This document shows positions 52,375-61,515 of a stretch of DNA of 64,000 bases, piece by piece. The DNA comes from Lentimicrobiaceae bacterium (GTDB taxonomy: Bacteria > Bacteroidota > Bacteroidia > Bacteroidales > Lentimicrobiaceae), in NCBI GenBank assembly GCA_020636745.1, contig JACJXH010000001.1, positions 620,001 to 684,000 on the forward strand. Direction: 5' to 3'. The position numbers and the translations under genes are program-made. Within the stretch, counting starts at the first letter, position 1, and every line of letters begins with the position of its first letter. The notes under the pieces were generated by a model. The model was given only the letters and a program-made list of their open reading frames with translations, searched no databases and was not told the origin of the DNA.

Positions 52375-53097
52375 TTAGTCGTTCCCGGCTCCATTCTCCA
52401 TCCATTTTTTTACTTGTGTGATGGCGCAATCGGAGAGCTTGTTTCCGCCTTTGGGCATTGGCGAATAACCCTGCTGATGGCTGATTGCTCCTAAAAGACT
52501 GCCGTTGGCAGCGGCCTGATGGATGGAGGTGTAGTCGTCAAGTCTGATGCCGCCGGAGGCTTGACTTGCCTGATGACATCCCTTGCAGTTCGTATTGATT
52601 AAAGGTTGAATAGCCTCTGAAAAGGTAAAAATGTTGGTGTCACAGGCCGCGTCGCATCGGTTGTTGCGGGCGCCCTGTTCAATCCATTTTCGGATTTTAA
52701 GAATCTGATCGGTTGAAAGGGGAGCATTTGGTGCAGGAGGCATTCTGTCGTCCGGCTCATTGTCAGTTATCACCTCGTATAACTTACTGTTTCCGGGATT
52801 TCCGGGTCTGATTTCACCTGTTGTTATAATTGAATTGTATGAAGTTAGCAGAACACCTTCCTGAGCCGTTGCTGCGTCATGACATCCCGACATGGCACAT
52901 CCCGAAAGAAGGATGGGCAAAATGTCGTTCTCGAAATAAACGGTATCCGGATGGCAACTTACTTCTGTGAGCAAAGAATCGCCCGGTTGATTGTTTGAAG
53001 AATTTGGTAAGGATTCCGGTTCATGTTTGCACGAATAAAATGTAAATGCCAATATCCATGAAAGTAAAAGGCCTGATTTGATTTTTGTTATTTTCAT
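52375..53097 (-). CDS. Dihaem cytochrome-c-like lipoprotein, paralogue
   Basis: A 240-residue lipoprotein (lipobox FYSC, followed by KHEPE). It has the same two-domain plan as its neighbour: first haem motif C-A-M-S-G-C-H (CX4CH) with RMPPAPNAP, second CKGCH with SPMPKGGNKL and the terminal helix VKKWMENGAGND. Sequence identity to the 51406-52110 product is high throughout, so the two arose by duplication. A 264-bp gap without terminator separates them; it may have its own promoter. It completes a set of five haem domains in three lipoproteins next to one beta-barrel. Confidence 0.8.
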   Translation of the reverse strand: MKITKIKSGLLLSWILAFTFYSCKHEPESLPNSSNNQPGDSLLTEVSCHPDTVYFENDILPILLSGCAMSGCHDAATAQEGVLLTSYNSIITTGEIRPGNPGNSKLYEVITDNEPDDRMPPAPNAPLSTDQILKIRKWIEQGARNNRCDAACDTNIFTFSEAIQPLINTNCKGCHQASQASGGIRLDDYTSIHQAAANGSLLGAISHQQGYSPMPKGGNKLSDCAITQVKKWMENGAGND

Positions 53098-53284
53098 GTA
53101 ATACGGGGTGTTAAATTATCATAAAAAGCATGTGCCGGCTATGCCTTTAACAGAGCCTGGTTGAGGGACAGAAATATCTGATATCCTTGCTAAATCAATT
53201 CATACGGGCTTGTTCAAACGCAATAAATTCAGAACTAAACCATAACCGCACATCGATTGTTCACTAATCAGGCAATAAAAATGC

Positions 53285-53292
53285 TAACTTTG
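53285..53292 (+). promoter_or_regulatory. Candidate -7 box (TAACTTTG) of the S41 peptidase gene
   Basis: Exact TAnnTTTG match 41 bp ahead of the ATG at 53334. A TTG lies upstream at 53257-53259, but the 25-bp spacing is longer than usual. Confidence 0.4.
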
Positions 53293-53333
53293 CTATTCAT
53301 TTAAACTGTGGTTAATTTTTCAATTTTCTAAAG

Positions 53334-54953
53334 ATGACTTATAAAAACGTTCACTGTTTCCGCTCAATCATACTTATTGGTCTGATGCTTTTGGGTGGTT
53401 CTGTTCAGCTTCAGGCCCAGCAGAGGGCCGACAGCCGCTCAACAGTTCAGAAATTTGCCTCTCTGCTTCAGTTAATTAACTATTATTATGTTGATTCAAC
53501 CAATCAGGCTGAATTAACCGAGCAGGCTATTGTGGCCATGTTGAAAGATCTTGATCCCCATTCGGTTTATATTTCCAAGGAGGAAGTTAAAAAAGCAAAT
53601 GAGCCGCTTGTTGGAAATTTTGACGGAGTAGGCATTCAGTTCCAGATTTATAGCGATACGATACTGGTTGTGGCCGCTGTTCCGGGAGGCCCCTCTGAAA
53701 AGCTGGGGATTATGGCCGGTGATAAAATCATTACCATTGATGGTGAGCAGGCCTATGGCCCCAAGATAACCAACAGTTATGTGATGGAACACCTGCGCGG
53801 CCCCAAAGGTACAAAGGTTAAAGTTGAAATTTTCCGCAAAGGCCGCAAAGGGCTGATTGATTATACCATCGTAAGGGATAAAATTCCTTTAAACAGTATT
53901 GATGCTACTTTTATGGCCACTGAAGATATTGGCTATATCAAACTTACCCGCTTTGCACGCACTTCCATGAGCGAAATGCGTGAATCGATAGCAGCGCTAA
54001 AAGCCCGGGGAATGAAAAACCTGATTCTTGATTTGCGCAATAACTCCGGCGGTTTTCTGGATGTAGCCATTGATTTGGCCGATGAATTTTTGCCGTCCGA
54101 CAAACTCATTGTTTACACACAGGGGTTGCGAAGCCCCAGAATGGATTTTAAGTCAACTTCGCGTGGCGGATTTGAAAAAGGAAAACTGGTCGTAATTGTG
54201 AACGAAGGAAGTGCCTCAGCCAGTGAAATTGTTGCTGGTGCTGTGCAGGATTGGGACCGCGGATTGGTGCTTGGGCGCCGGTCATTTGGTAAGGGCTTGG
54301 TTCAGCGCCCGTTTGAGCTCCCCGACAGTTCAGTGGTTCGTCTTACAACTGCCCGGTATTATACCCCGTCAGGTCGTTGTATTCAGAAACCATACGAAGA
54401 AGGAGCTGAAGATTACTATGCCGACCTTACCCGCAGGTTTAAACATGGCGAATTTGTTTCGGCTGACAGCATAAAATTTCCTGATTCGCTCAGGTATTTT
54501 ACACCGGCTCACAGGGTGGTTTACGGTGGTGGCGGTATTATGCCTGATGTTTTTATTCCCATCGATACCACCTTTAACTCAAAATATTATACCGATCTAT
54601 GGCGCAAAGGATTGTTTAATGATTTTGTCATGTCATACATGGAAAATAACCGCAAAATACTGAAAACAACTTATCCTGATATCGCCGGTTTTGTAAAGGA
54701 CTTTAAGGTTGAAGGTGATTTCTTTGACGAATTTGTTGCTTATGCTGCCTCTAAAGAGGTGCCTGCTGATGAAGAAGGGCTGGCAAAATCAGGGAATGAT
54801 ATCAGGTATATTCTCAAAGGAATGGTTGCCCGCAACCTGTTTGATGTTAGTGCTTATTTTGAAGTGATTAGCCCTATTGATAATGAACTCAACCATGCTA
54901 TTGATGCCATTCACGACGACCTGTTGTTCCGTAAATTAAGTATTGCGCAATAA
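53334..54953 (+). CDS. S41-family C-terminal processing peptidase (CtpA/Prc-like)
   Basis: A 539-residue exported protease with a signal peptide (about residues 1-30, ending LQAQ). A PDZ domain covers about 85-175 (GVGIQFQIYSDTILVVAAVP, GIMAGDKIITIDGEQAYG). The S41 catalytic core includes GYIKLTRFARTS, LILDLRNNSGGFLDVAIDLA, the nucleophile region NEGSASASEIVAG and the general-base lysine in RRSFGKGLVQ. The C-terminal 120 residues are helical and typical of the phylum. It degrades or trims periplasmic proteins. Monocistronic with a strong terminator. Confidence 0.93.
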   Translation: MTYKNVHCFRSIILIGLMLLGGSVQLQAQQRADSRSTVQKFASLLQLINYYYVDSTNQAELTEQAIVAMLKDLDPHSVYISKEEVKKANEPLVGNFDGVGIQFQIYSDTILVVAAVPGGPSEKLGIMAGDKIITIDGEQAYGPKITNSYVMEHLRGPKGTKVKVEIFRKGRKGLIDYTIVRDKIPLNSIDATFMATEDIGYIKLTRFARTSMSEMRESIAALKARGMKNLILDLRNNSGGFLDVAIDLADEFLPSDKLIVYTQGLRSPRMDFKSTSRGGFEKGKLVVIVNEGSASASEIVAGAVQDWDRGLVLGRRSFGKGLVQRPFELPDSSVVRLTTARYYTPSGRCIQKPYEEGAEDYYADLTRRFKHGEFVSADSIKFPDSLRYFTPAHRVVYGGGGIMPDVFIPIDTTFNSKYYTDLWRKGLFNDFVMSYMENNRKILKTTYPDIAGFVKDFKVEGDFFDEFVAYAASKEVPADEEGLAKSGNDIRYILKGMVARNLFDVSAYFEVISPIDNELNHAIDAIHDDLLFRKLSIAQ

Positions 54954-54976
54954 TTTCTCATTTTTGAAGATGATTT

Positions 54977-55009
54977 AGCCGTGGTGCCATTGTGCATCAC
55001 GGCTTTTTT
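54977..55009 (+). terminator. Rho-independent terminator of the S41 peptidase gene
   Basis: An 11-bp stem with one G-T pair (54977-54987 with 54994-55004) has a 6-nt loop and six T residues, 24 bp after the stop codon. Confidence 0.85.
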
Positions 55010-55190
55010 ATTTGGTTTATGGCCTGTTGATAAACTGCCCGTTTCAGGCGGGTCAATAGATGGTTCTGTTTTTCAAAATCACTGTGTGCCGGACGAAAAA
55101 CAGGGAGATATATGTAATGGTTTAAATATCAGGTTTTTCTGTTGGTAAAATAAAATGAACATAGTTTTTAGGTTTTTTAAAATCTATCTT

Positions 55191-55198
55191 TAAATTTG
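55191..55198 (+). promoter_or_regulatory. Candidate -7 box (TAAATTTG) of the dihydroorotate-dehydrogenase-like gene
   Basis: Exact TAnnTTTG match 60 bp before the ATG at 55259. Transcription would start near 55204, which excludes the upstream in-frame start at 55196. The rest of the 54954-55258 gap holds only the preceding terminator. Confidence 0.45.
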
Positions 55199-55258
55199 TT
55201 AACCGGATTTTTATTCGTATTTTCATCAGATTCAACCCGTATTCAAGCCTCAGTGATT

Positions 55259-56245
55259 ATGGCAAACATTCAGACAACATACATGGGACTTACACTTGGC
55301 AGTCCTGTTATTATTGGTAGTTCAGGGCTTACCAGCTCCATTGACAATATCATTGAATTTGAGCGTCGTGGAGCCGGTGCTGTTGTGCTTAAGTCATTAT
55401 TTGAAGAGCAGATTCGTTATGAAGCCGCTCACGCAGTTTCAAATCATATTGAATCGAACTATTACCCTGAAGCACAGGATTATATAGCCAATTATAGTCA
55501 CAACCACAGGGTGGATGAATATCTTCAGCTCATCAGAAAGGCCAAAGAAAAGGTTAGTATTCCCATTATTGCCAGCATCAATTGTGTAACCGCTGATGAA
55601 TGGGTTTCATTTGCTTCCAAAATTGAAGAAGCCGGTGCCGATGCGCTGGAATTAAATATCTTTATTTTGCCCAGCGATCCGGCAATGGGAGCTGAGCAGA
55701 ATGAAAAAAGGTATTTCAGTATTCTGGAAGAAGTGAAAAAGCAGGTGAAAATTCCGGTGGCTTTAAAAATTAGCTATTATTTCTCCGGACTTGCCAAAAT
55801 GGCCTTGAAATTATCGTGGGCAGGAGCTAATGGAATCGTTCTGTTCAACAGGTTTTATTCTCCTGATATCAATATTGATACAATGAAAGTTGTTCCGACC
55901 AATGTTTTTAGTACACCAGCCGAAATTTCAACTTCGTTGCGCTGGGTGGCTATGCTGAGCGACAGATTGTATTGCGATGTGTGTGCCTCAACGGGCGTGC
56001 ATAACAGTGAAGGTTTAATTAAACAGTTGCTTGCCGGAGCCAAAGCTGTTCAGGTAGCCTCTACTTTGTATAAAAACGGATTTGAGCGCATCAATGAAAT
56101 GAATGATGGATTGAAAACCTGGATGGAAAAACAAGGCTTTGAGAAAACAGAGGATTTTATTGGTAAGATGAGCTTTAAAAAAGCCGAAAACCCCGCTGCT
56201 TACGAACGTGTGCAGTTTATGAAACACTTTGCGGGTATTGAGTAA
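55259..56245 (+). CDS. Dihydroorotate dehydrogenase-like flavoprotein
   Basis: A 328-residue TIM-barrel protein starting at 55259 (MANIQTTYMGLTLGSPVIIG). FMN-barrel features are visible: RRGAGAVVLKSLFEEQI, IIASINCVTADEWVSFA, EEAGADALELNIFILPSDP, VALKISYYFSGLAKMALKL, and a late CASTGVHNSEGLIKQLLAGA with KAVQVAS phosphate-binding turns. It is homologous to PyrD but of the group annotated as dihydroorotate-dehydrogenase-like. No PyrK partner or other pyr gene adjoins it, so pyrimidine synthesis is not certain. Confidence 0.85.
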   Translation: MANIQTTYMGLTLGSPVIIGSSGLTSSIDNIIEFERRGAGAVVLKSLFEEQIRYEAAHAVSNHIESNYYPEAQDYIANYSHNHRVDEYLQLIRKAKEKVSIPIIASINCVTADEWVSFASKIEEAGADALELNIFILPSDPAMGAEQNEKRYFSILEEVKKQVKIPVALKISYYFSGLAKMALKLSWAGANGIVLFNRFYSPDINIDTMKVVPTNVFSTPAEISTSLRWVAMLSDRLYCDVCASTGVHNSEGLIKQLLAGAKAVQVASTLYKNGFERINEMNDGLKTWMEKQGFEKTEDFIGKMSFKKAENPAAYERVQFMKHFAGIE

Positions 56246-56265
56246 GCTTTTGCTGTTGCTATAAT

Positions 56266-56300
56266 AAAAGGCATTTATCTATTAGGTAAATGCCTTTTTT
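56266..56300. terminator. Terminator between convergent genes
   Basis: A 12-bp perfect stem (56266-56277 with 56287-56298) has a 9-nt loop and a T-run on the plus strand. On the minus strand the stem directly follows the stop of the flavoprotein gene with a shorter T-run. It mainly serves the plus-strand gene. Confidence 0.85.
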
Positions 56301-57525
56301 ATTCAGCTTTATTGATAGATTGTGCGGCCAGAAATGCGGTTGAAAAGGCTGCCTGCAGGTTGTAGCCTCCCGTGTCGCCGTCAATATCAAGTACTTCGCC
56401 TGCAAAGTAAAGGTGGGGAATAAGTCGTGATTGCATGGTTTTGGGCGAAATTTCTTCAGTTGAAACTCCACCTGCCGTTGCCATCGCTCGTTTATAACCG
56501 GCTGTTTTTTCAATCACACATGGAAATTCACTGCATAACTTTACCAGTCGGATTCTGTCGGATTTTGAGATCTCTGCCAGCGGCTTTTCAGCATGTATAC
56601 CTGCCTGCTCAATTATCGTCAGCATCAGGCTTCTGGGCATACCGGTTTTTTTCAGAAAGGTATGTAGCGGTGTTTTACCGGCTGAGTCAGCCGTTTGTTT
56701 AAACAACTGCTCCAAATCAGGGCCATTCATTCCGCATAAGTTTATTTTCAATGTGTCGCCATCTTTAAAATTTCTCGAAAAATCAAGAATTCCCGGTCCG
56801 GTCAGGCCATTCAGCGTAAAGCCAATATCTCCCTTATGACTTTTGATTTTCTGATTGTTTCTGTAAATGCTTATTTCTGCTGCATCTATTGATACACCTG
56901 AAAGTCCGGCAAAAGAATACTGGTGAATTATAACCGGACACAAAGCCGGACGGGTTTCAATAATCGTGTGGCCCAGTAAGGCTGCAAAACGGTAGCCGTC
57001 ACCTGTTGAACCTGTTGATGGATAGGAGAGCCCTCCTGTGGTTATGAGCAGGTTTTTTGCCTGATAAATGAAATCCTGCGTTTTTACAATAAATGCATTT
57101 TCAGTTTTTTCAACTCCTTGCGCCGGGGTAGCTGTTGCTATCACGACCCCTTTTCTATGGCAAATATTCAGCAATGTGTTAAGAATGTCGCCGGCCTTCA
57201 GGCTCGAAGGGAATATTTTGCCATTTTTGTCTTCAACTGCTTTGATGCCATGCTTGCCGAAAAATGCAATCAATTCATGATTGTTAAAAGCCGAAAAAGA
57301 GGGCTTTAAAAACCGGTAATTATCGCCATAGTGATCAAGAAACTGATGAATAGGTCCTGCATGGGTGAAATTGCACTGCCCCGTCCCCGAAATCAATAGC
57401 TTTTGACCTGGCTGGCGGTTTTTTTCTAATATCAGGCATCGACCTTTATTCAGCATCGCTCCGGCAAACAAACCTGACGGTCCTGCTCCAATAATTATCG
57501 TATCGTAAAACTTTGCGCTGTCCAT
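56299..57525 (-). CDS. BaiN/HI0933-family NAD(P)/FAD-dependent oxidoreductase
   Basis: A 408-residue flavoprotein starting at the ATG 57525 (MDSAKFYDTIIIGAGPSGLF); a longer frame to 57567 adds only non-conserved residues. The dinucleotide motif GAGPSGLFAG is near residue 12. Family hallmarks are GQKLLISGTGQCNFTH, LITTGGLSYPSTGSTGDGYR and the C-terminal FAGEVLDIDGDTGGYNLQAA FAD segment. Members resemble YhiN and the bile-acid reductase BaiN; the natural substrate of most is unknown. Confidence 0.88.
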   Translation of the reverse strand: MDSAKFYDTIIIGAGPSGLFAGAMLNKGRCLILEKNRQPGQKLLISGTGQCNFTHAGPIHQFLDHYGDNYRFLKPSFSAFNNHELIAFFGKHGIKAVEDKNGKIFPSSLKAGDILNTLLNICHRKGVVIATATPAQGVEKTENAFIVKTQDFIYQAKNLLITTGGLSYPSTGSTGDGYRFAALLGHTIIETRPALCPVIIHQYSFAGLSGVSIDAAEISIYRNNQKIKSHKGDIGFTLNGLTGPGILDFSRNFKDGDTLKINLCGMNGPDLEQLFKQTADSAGKTPLHTFLKKTGMPRSLMLTIIEQAGIHAEKPLAEISKSDRIRLVKLCSEFPCVIEKTAGYKRAMATAGGVSTEEISPKTMQSRLIPHLYFAGEVLDIDGDTGGYNLQAAFSTAFLAAQSINKAE

Positions 57526-57915
57526 ATTCTGCGGCGAAATTAATTCATTTTTACGGTATGCAAACACATATAGGTTGTTTTGGCTTTTGTTGCAATCTTT
57601 GATTCAACGTTTAATGTCATTATATTCAGTAAAATAGATGCCAAATCCAGTATATGCAGCATTCCTGAAACTGTTTTCGTCTTTTAATAAAATATGTTAT
57701 TAAGTTGTTAGTAAAATTAAGCTTGTTGCATCGAAAATATTTTGTTTTTACTTAAATTCCATGCATCTATCATTGGCATGCCATTTTTAAGAAAGTGGCC
57801 AACCTGCGCGTTGAAAAAGACGGCTTAAGTACACAATGGTGCATGCTGTAGAGTGATAAAAGTATTGGCTTGTTATATTTTATATTGAACAACTAAGATT
57901 TAAAAATCTGAATGT
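57526..57915. other. Divergent intergenic region before the hybrid kinase gene
   Basis: 390 bp without a gene. The only notable element is a TGGCATGCCA palindrome at 57774-57783, which could be a regulator site. No exact TAnnTTTG box was seen near either start. Confidence 0.3.
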
Positions 57916-60900
57916 ATGCTAACAGATCATTCCCTTCGCGCCAGGGTGGAACAAACCATTCTTCATTATAACCGACCGAATCTGTCCTCAGGTGAAAAGC
58001 AATTGTTTGAGCTGGTAAGGGAGTTGTGGTCAGAGCTGAATAAATCTTCATCAGAGGAAGTTCCGGTTGTTGAAAAAGGTAAACAAAATGCTTCACGCGA
58101 TAGTTGTGTCGAGGAGTATTACGCCATGCTGAATGAAACTTTCAGAATGCTGGGAGCTGATTATCAGGAAAATATAACGCTTTTAACTCAGTTGCTTGGA
58201 AAATTGTTTGGCGCTACCTGTGCTCTTTATAATCGTCTTGATGGTGATATTCTCAGTTCAATAGGTCAGTGGTCTGTACCTGAGGGGTATAATCCTGTTG
58301 ACCGCCCCGAAGGCCATATTTGTTATGATGTTATTCAAAATGCAAAAGATCAGATGCTGGTTATCAGCAATTTACCTGATACTATTTATGCTGTAAGTGA
58401 CCCGAATGTAAAACAATACGGACTCAAGACTTACATCGGAAAGGCAGTATTCTCCAATGGGAATGCTGTTGGTGCCTTGTGTGCCCTTTACCAGGGTGAT
58501 ATGGTTCCAGGAGATAGTTTTCAAACGTTGATGAATATCATCAGCAATGCCATAGGTGTAGAAGAAACCAGAAGAAAATCAAACCTAAGTCTGATTGAAA
58601 CAGAAGAAAAACTAGAAGCGTTAATCAATGCTACTCCTGACGTGATTTGTTTCAAAGATGGCAATGGCAGATGGATTCAGGCCAATGACAGTATCCTGAA
58701 ACTATATCATCTTCAGCACATCGATTACCGGATGAAAAACGATTCGGAGCTTTTGCAGCATACTTCAGGTGTTTTTAAACAAGCCTTTAACGATTGTGCT
58801 TCAACCGACGAAATGGCCTGGAAAACTGGTGGCCAGATAAGAGTTGAAGAGCTCGTTTCAGATATTCATGGCAATCACCACCGGTATGATGTGATAAAAG
58901 TGCCTTTGTTCAATGACGACAATTCAAGAAAAGGACTGGTGGTCTTTGGTCGTGACATTACTCAACTGAAAGAGGCTCAAGTAAGTGATGAATTTCTGAG
59001 TCAGGCTTCGCTGGCATTTCTTGAAATGGACGACAACGAGAATATTTATGATTTTATTGGCTTAAAAATTGCCGAGTTGGCTCAAAACTGCATTGTTCTC
59101 GTTACTTCATTCGATGAAAATACACAGGTAATGACTTCACAATCCTTATTTGGCATTCATAAAATGCTGGATAAAGTGTTGAAAGTAATCGGGCAACATC
59201 CGGTTGGAATGAGTGTTAAACTCACTCCGGAAAGAAAGCAGGAAGTGCTTCTTCAGAAACTGACTACACGCAAAGATTTATTTGAGTTGTTGTCAGGAGC
59301 CTTAAATAAATTTACCTGCAATGCCCTCGAAAAAATATTCGATATCGGAACTATCTATGAAATGGGTTTTGCCAGACGTAATTATCTGCTTGGCGATGTA
59401 ACCATTATTACTCCAAGCAACTATCAACTCGAAAAAGTTAAAATCATTGAGTCATTCGTAAAAATTGCTTCTGTCGCATTGCACCGCAGACTTGTGATAA
59501 AAGACGTGCAAAACAGCGAGGAAAGTTACCGGGGATTATTTAACAGTATTACAAGTGCAGTATATATCATGAACCGCCAGGGAAATTTTCTGGATGTGAA
59601 CAAAGGTGCTGAAGCTATGTACGGGTATCCCAAAGAACGCTTTATCGGACATACTCCTGCATTTCTGTCAGCGCCCGGAAAAAACGATTTGGTTGATGTT
59701 CCGGGAAGGCTGATGCGGACTTTTGAAGGTAAATCTCAGGTTTTTGAATTTTGGGGACTAAGAAGCAATGGTGAAATATTTCCTAAAGAAGTTCGGTTTT
59801 ATCCGGGTAAATATTTTGGACAGGAGGCTGTTATTGTGGTTGCCAATGATATTACAGAGCAATATCAGATGATCTCTCAATTAGTCAAATCCAAAGAAAT
59901 AGCTTTAGAGAATCTTCAGAAAACCAACAGTATTATTAAAGCCTTCCCTGATTCGGTTTTTATTTTTAATAGTAAAGGAGAGTTACTTGAGTCGTTTTCC
60001 GATGACGAAAAGAACAAGACGCTTACTCAGGCCATGAACTTTTATTCCGCTCCTCATGCTGACATCCGTTTGCAGGAAGTGGTTGCTCTTACTTTGTTAA
60101 ATATCAGTCAGGTATTAAAAACCGGCCAGCTTCATAAGTATGAATTTACGCTTGAAGAAAATCATACCCTGAAGTACTTTGGAGCAACTATGGTTAAGTT
60201 AAATGATGAAAAAGTGCTTTCGGTAGTGAGCAACACAACCGAAAAAATGGAGCTCATTGATGCATTGTTTAAAGCAAAGGAAAAAGCAGAAGAGAGCGAC
60301 CGTCTTAAAACAGCTTTCCTGCATAATATTTCTCATGAAATAAGAACTCCAATGAACGGAATTGTGGGTTTTTCAAACCTGATTACACAACCAGGAATCA
60401 ATGAAAACGATTTACATGAGTACAATGCCGTAATCAATAGTTGTAGCAATCAGTTGTTGTCTATCATTACAGATATAGTGAATATTGCCACCCTTGAAGC
60501 CGGACAGGAAAAAGTGAGTGAAAGCGTGGTGAACCTGAATGAAATGCTTCATCTTATTTATTATCAGCTCATTGCAAAAGCTTCGGAGAAAAATATTCAA
60601 CTGGCTTATTCAACGGCACTCAAAGATGCAGATGCTCTTGTTATTACAGACGAAACCAAACTAACCCAGATATTGTCTAACCTGATTAACAACGCAATTA
60701 AATTCACCGATAAGGGAAATATTAAGTATGGTTACGTGAAGGATGGCGACTTTTTAAAATTTACCATTGAGGATAATGGAATTGGCATACCTGAGGATAT
60801 GCATGAGGCTGTTTTTGAACGTTTCAGGCAAGCCACCAATAATCTTGCCGGTAATTTTGGAGGAACAGGTCTTGGTCTTTCAATTTCTAAATCCTATGTC

Positions 60901-61404
60901 GAACTGCTGGGCGGAAAAATCTGGCTCGAAAGTGAGCTCAATAAAGGAACTGTCTTTTATTTTACCATTCCTTACAAATCAGCGACTCATGCGGTCTATC
61001 ATAATGAGGAAACCAATGATTCAGCCATGAACAATATTCCGTCTGGTGTGACCATTCTGATTGCTGAAGATGAAATCTTTAATTTCAGACTGCTTGAAGC
61101 TATGCTTAGCCCCTTTGAATTTCAAATTCTGCATGCTGTGGATGGAACAGAAGCCGTACAAATGTGCCGTGAGAATGATGCAATAGCACTTGTACTGATG
61201 GATTTGAAAATGCCGGGTATCAGTGGTTTTGAAGCCACAAGGCAAATCAGAAGGATAAAACCCGGTTTAACTATAATTGCGCAGTCAGCGCTTACCCTTC
61301 AAGGTGACAAAGAGAGTGCTTTAACGGCAGGGTGCAACGATTATATTGCCAAACCTATAAATCAGGATGTGCTTATTTCTTTACTTGGCAAGTATCTGAA
61401 ATAG
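57916..61404 (+). CDS. Hybrid sensor histidine kinase (GAF-PAS-GAF-PAS-PAS-HisKA-HATPase-REC)
   Basis: A 1162-residue cytoplasmic protein with no membrane segment. A GAF domain lies at about 75-200 (FGATCALYNRLDGDILSSI). A PAS is at 230-345 (ATPDVICFKDGNGRWIQAN), a second GAF-like region at 360-520, a PAS at 540-645 (SAVYIMNRQGNFLDVNKGAE) and a PAS-like region at 665-775. The HisKA phosphorylation site is H807 in HNISHEIRTPMNGI. The ATPase has N, G1 (EDNGIGIPED near 952) and G2 (GGTGLGLSIS near 982) boxes. A REC domain at 1038-1160 has phosphoacceptor D1096 (VLMDLKMPG). It has no HPt domain, so relay needs a separate one. The following gene is a sigma-54 response regulator. The signal is probably a soluble or redox cue sensed by PAS/GAF. 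Confidence 0.92.
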   Translation: MLTDHSLRARVEQTILHYNRPNLSSGEKQLFELVRELWSELNKSSSEEVPVVEKGKQNASRDSCVEEYYAMLNETFRMLGADYQENITLLTQLLGKLFGATCALYNRLDGDILSSIGQWSVPEGYNPVDRPEGHICYDVIQNAKDQMLVISNLPDTIYAVSDPNVKQYGLKTYIGKAVFSNGNAVGALCALYQGDMVPGDSFQTLMNIISNAIGVEETRRKSNLSLIETEEKLEALINATPDVICFKDGNGRWIQANDSILKLYHLQHIDYRMKNDSELLQHTSGVFKQAFNDCASTDEMAWKTGGQIRVEELVSDIHGNHHRYDVIKVPLFNDDNSRKGLVVFGRDITQLKEAQVSDEFLSQASLAFLEMDDNENIYDFIGLKIAELAQNCIVLVTSFDENTQVMTSQSLFGIHKMLDKVLKVIGQHPVGMSVKLTPERKQEVLLQKLTTRKDLFELLSGALNKFTCNALEKIFDIGTIYEMGFARRNYLLGDVTIITPSNYQLEKVKIIESFVKIASVALHRRLVIKDVQNSEESYRGLFNSITSAVYIMNRQGNFLDVNKGAEAMYGYPKERFIGHTPAFLSAPGKNDLVDVPGRLMRTFEGKSQVFEFWGLRSNGEIFPKEVRFYPGKYFGQEAVIVVANDITEQYQMISQLVKSKEIALENLQKTNSIIKAFPDSVFIFNSKGELLESFSDDEKNKTLTQAMNFYSAPHADIRLQEVVALTLLNISQVLKTGQLHKYEFTLEENHTLKYFGATMVKLNDEKVLSVVSNTTEKMELIDALFKAKEKAEESDRLKTAFLHNISHEIRTPMNGIVGFSNLITQPGINENDLHEYNAVINSCSNQLLSIITDIVNIATLEAGQEKVSESVVNLNEMLHLIYYQLIAKASEKNIQLAYSTALKDADALVITDETKLTQILSNLINNAIKFTDKGNIKYGYVKDGDFLKFTIEDNGIGIPEDMHEAVFERFRQATNNLAGNFGGTGLGLSISKSYVELLGGKIWLESELNKGTVFYFTIPYKSATHAVYHNEETNDSAMNNIPSGVTILIAEDEIFNFRLLEAMLSPFEFQILHAVDGTEAVQMCRENDAIALVLMDLKMPGISGFEATRQIRRIKPGLTIIAQSALTLQGDKESALTAGCNDYIAKPINQDVLISLLGKYLK

Positions 61405-61479
61405 AATATTGTCTGCTGGCCGGTTAGCCGTATATGCGCAAAAATGCCCTGAAAAGTTTAAAAATCAGTTTAACTTTTT

Positions 61480-61487
61480 AACTTTGC
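61480..61487 (+). promoter_or_regulatory. Candidate -7 box (TAACTTTG) of the response regulator gene
   Basis: Exact TAnnTTTG match 28 bp before the ATG at 61516. It suggests the regulator can be transcribed separately from the kinase gene that ends at 61404. Confidence 0.45.
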
Positions 61488-61515
61488 TGAATACAACCCG
61501 TAGTTTCAGTTAAGA

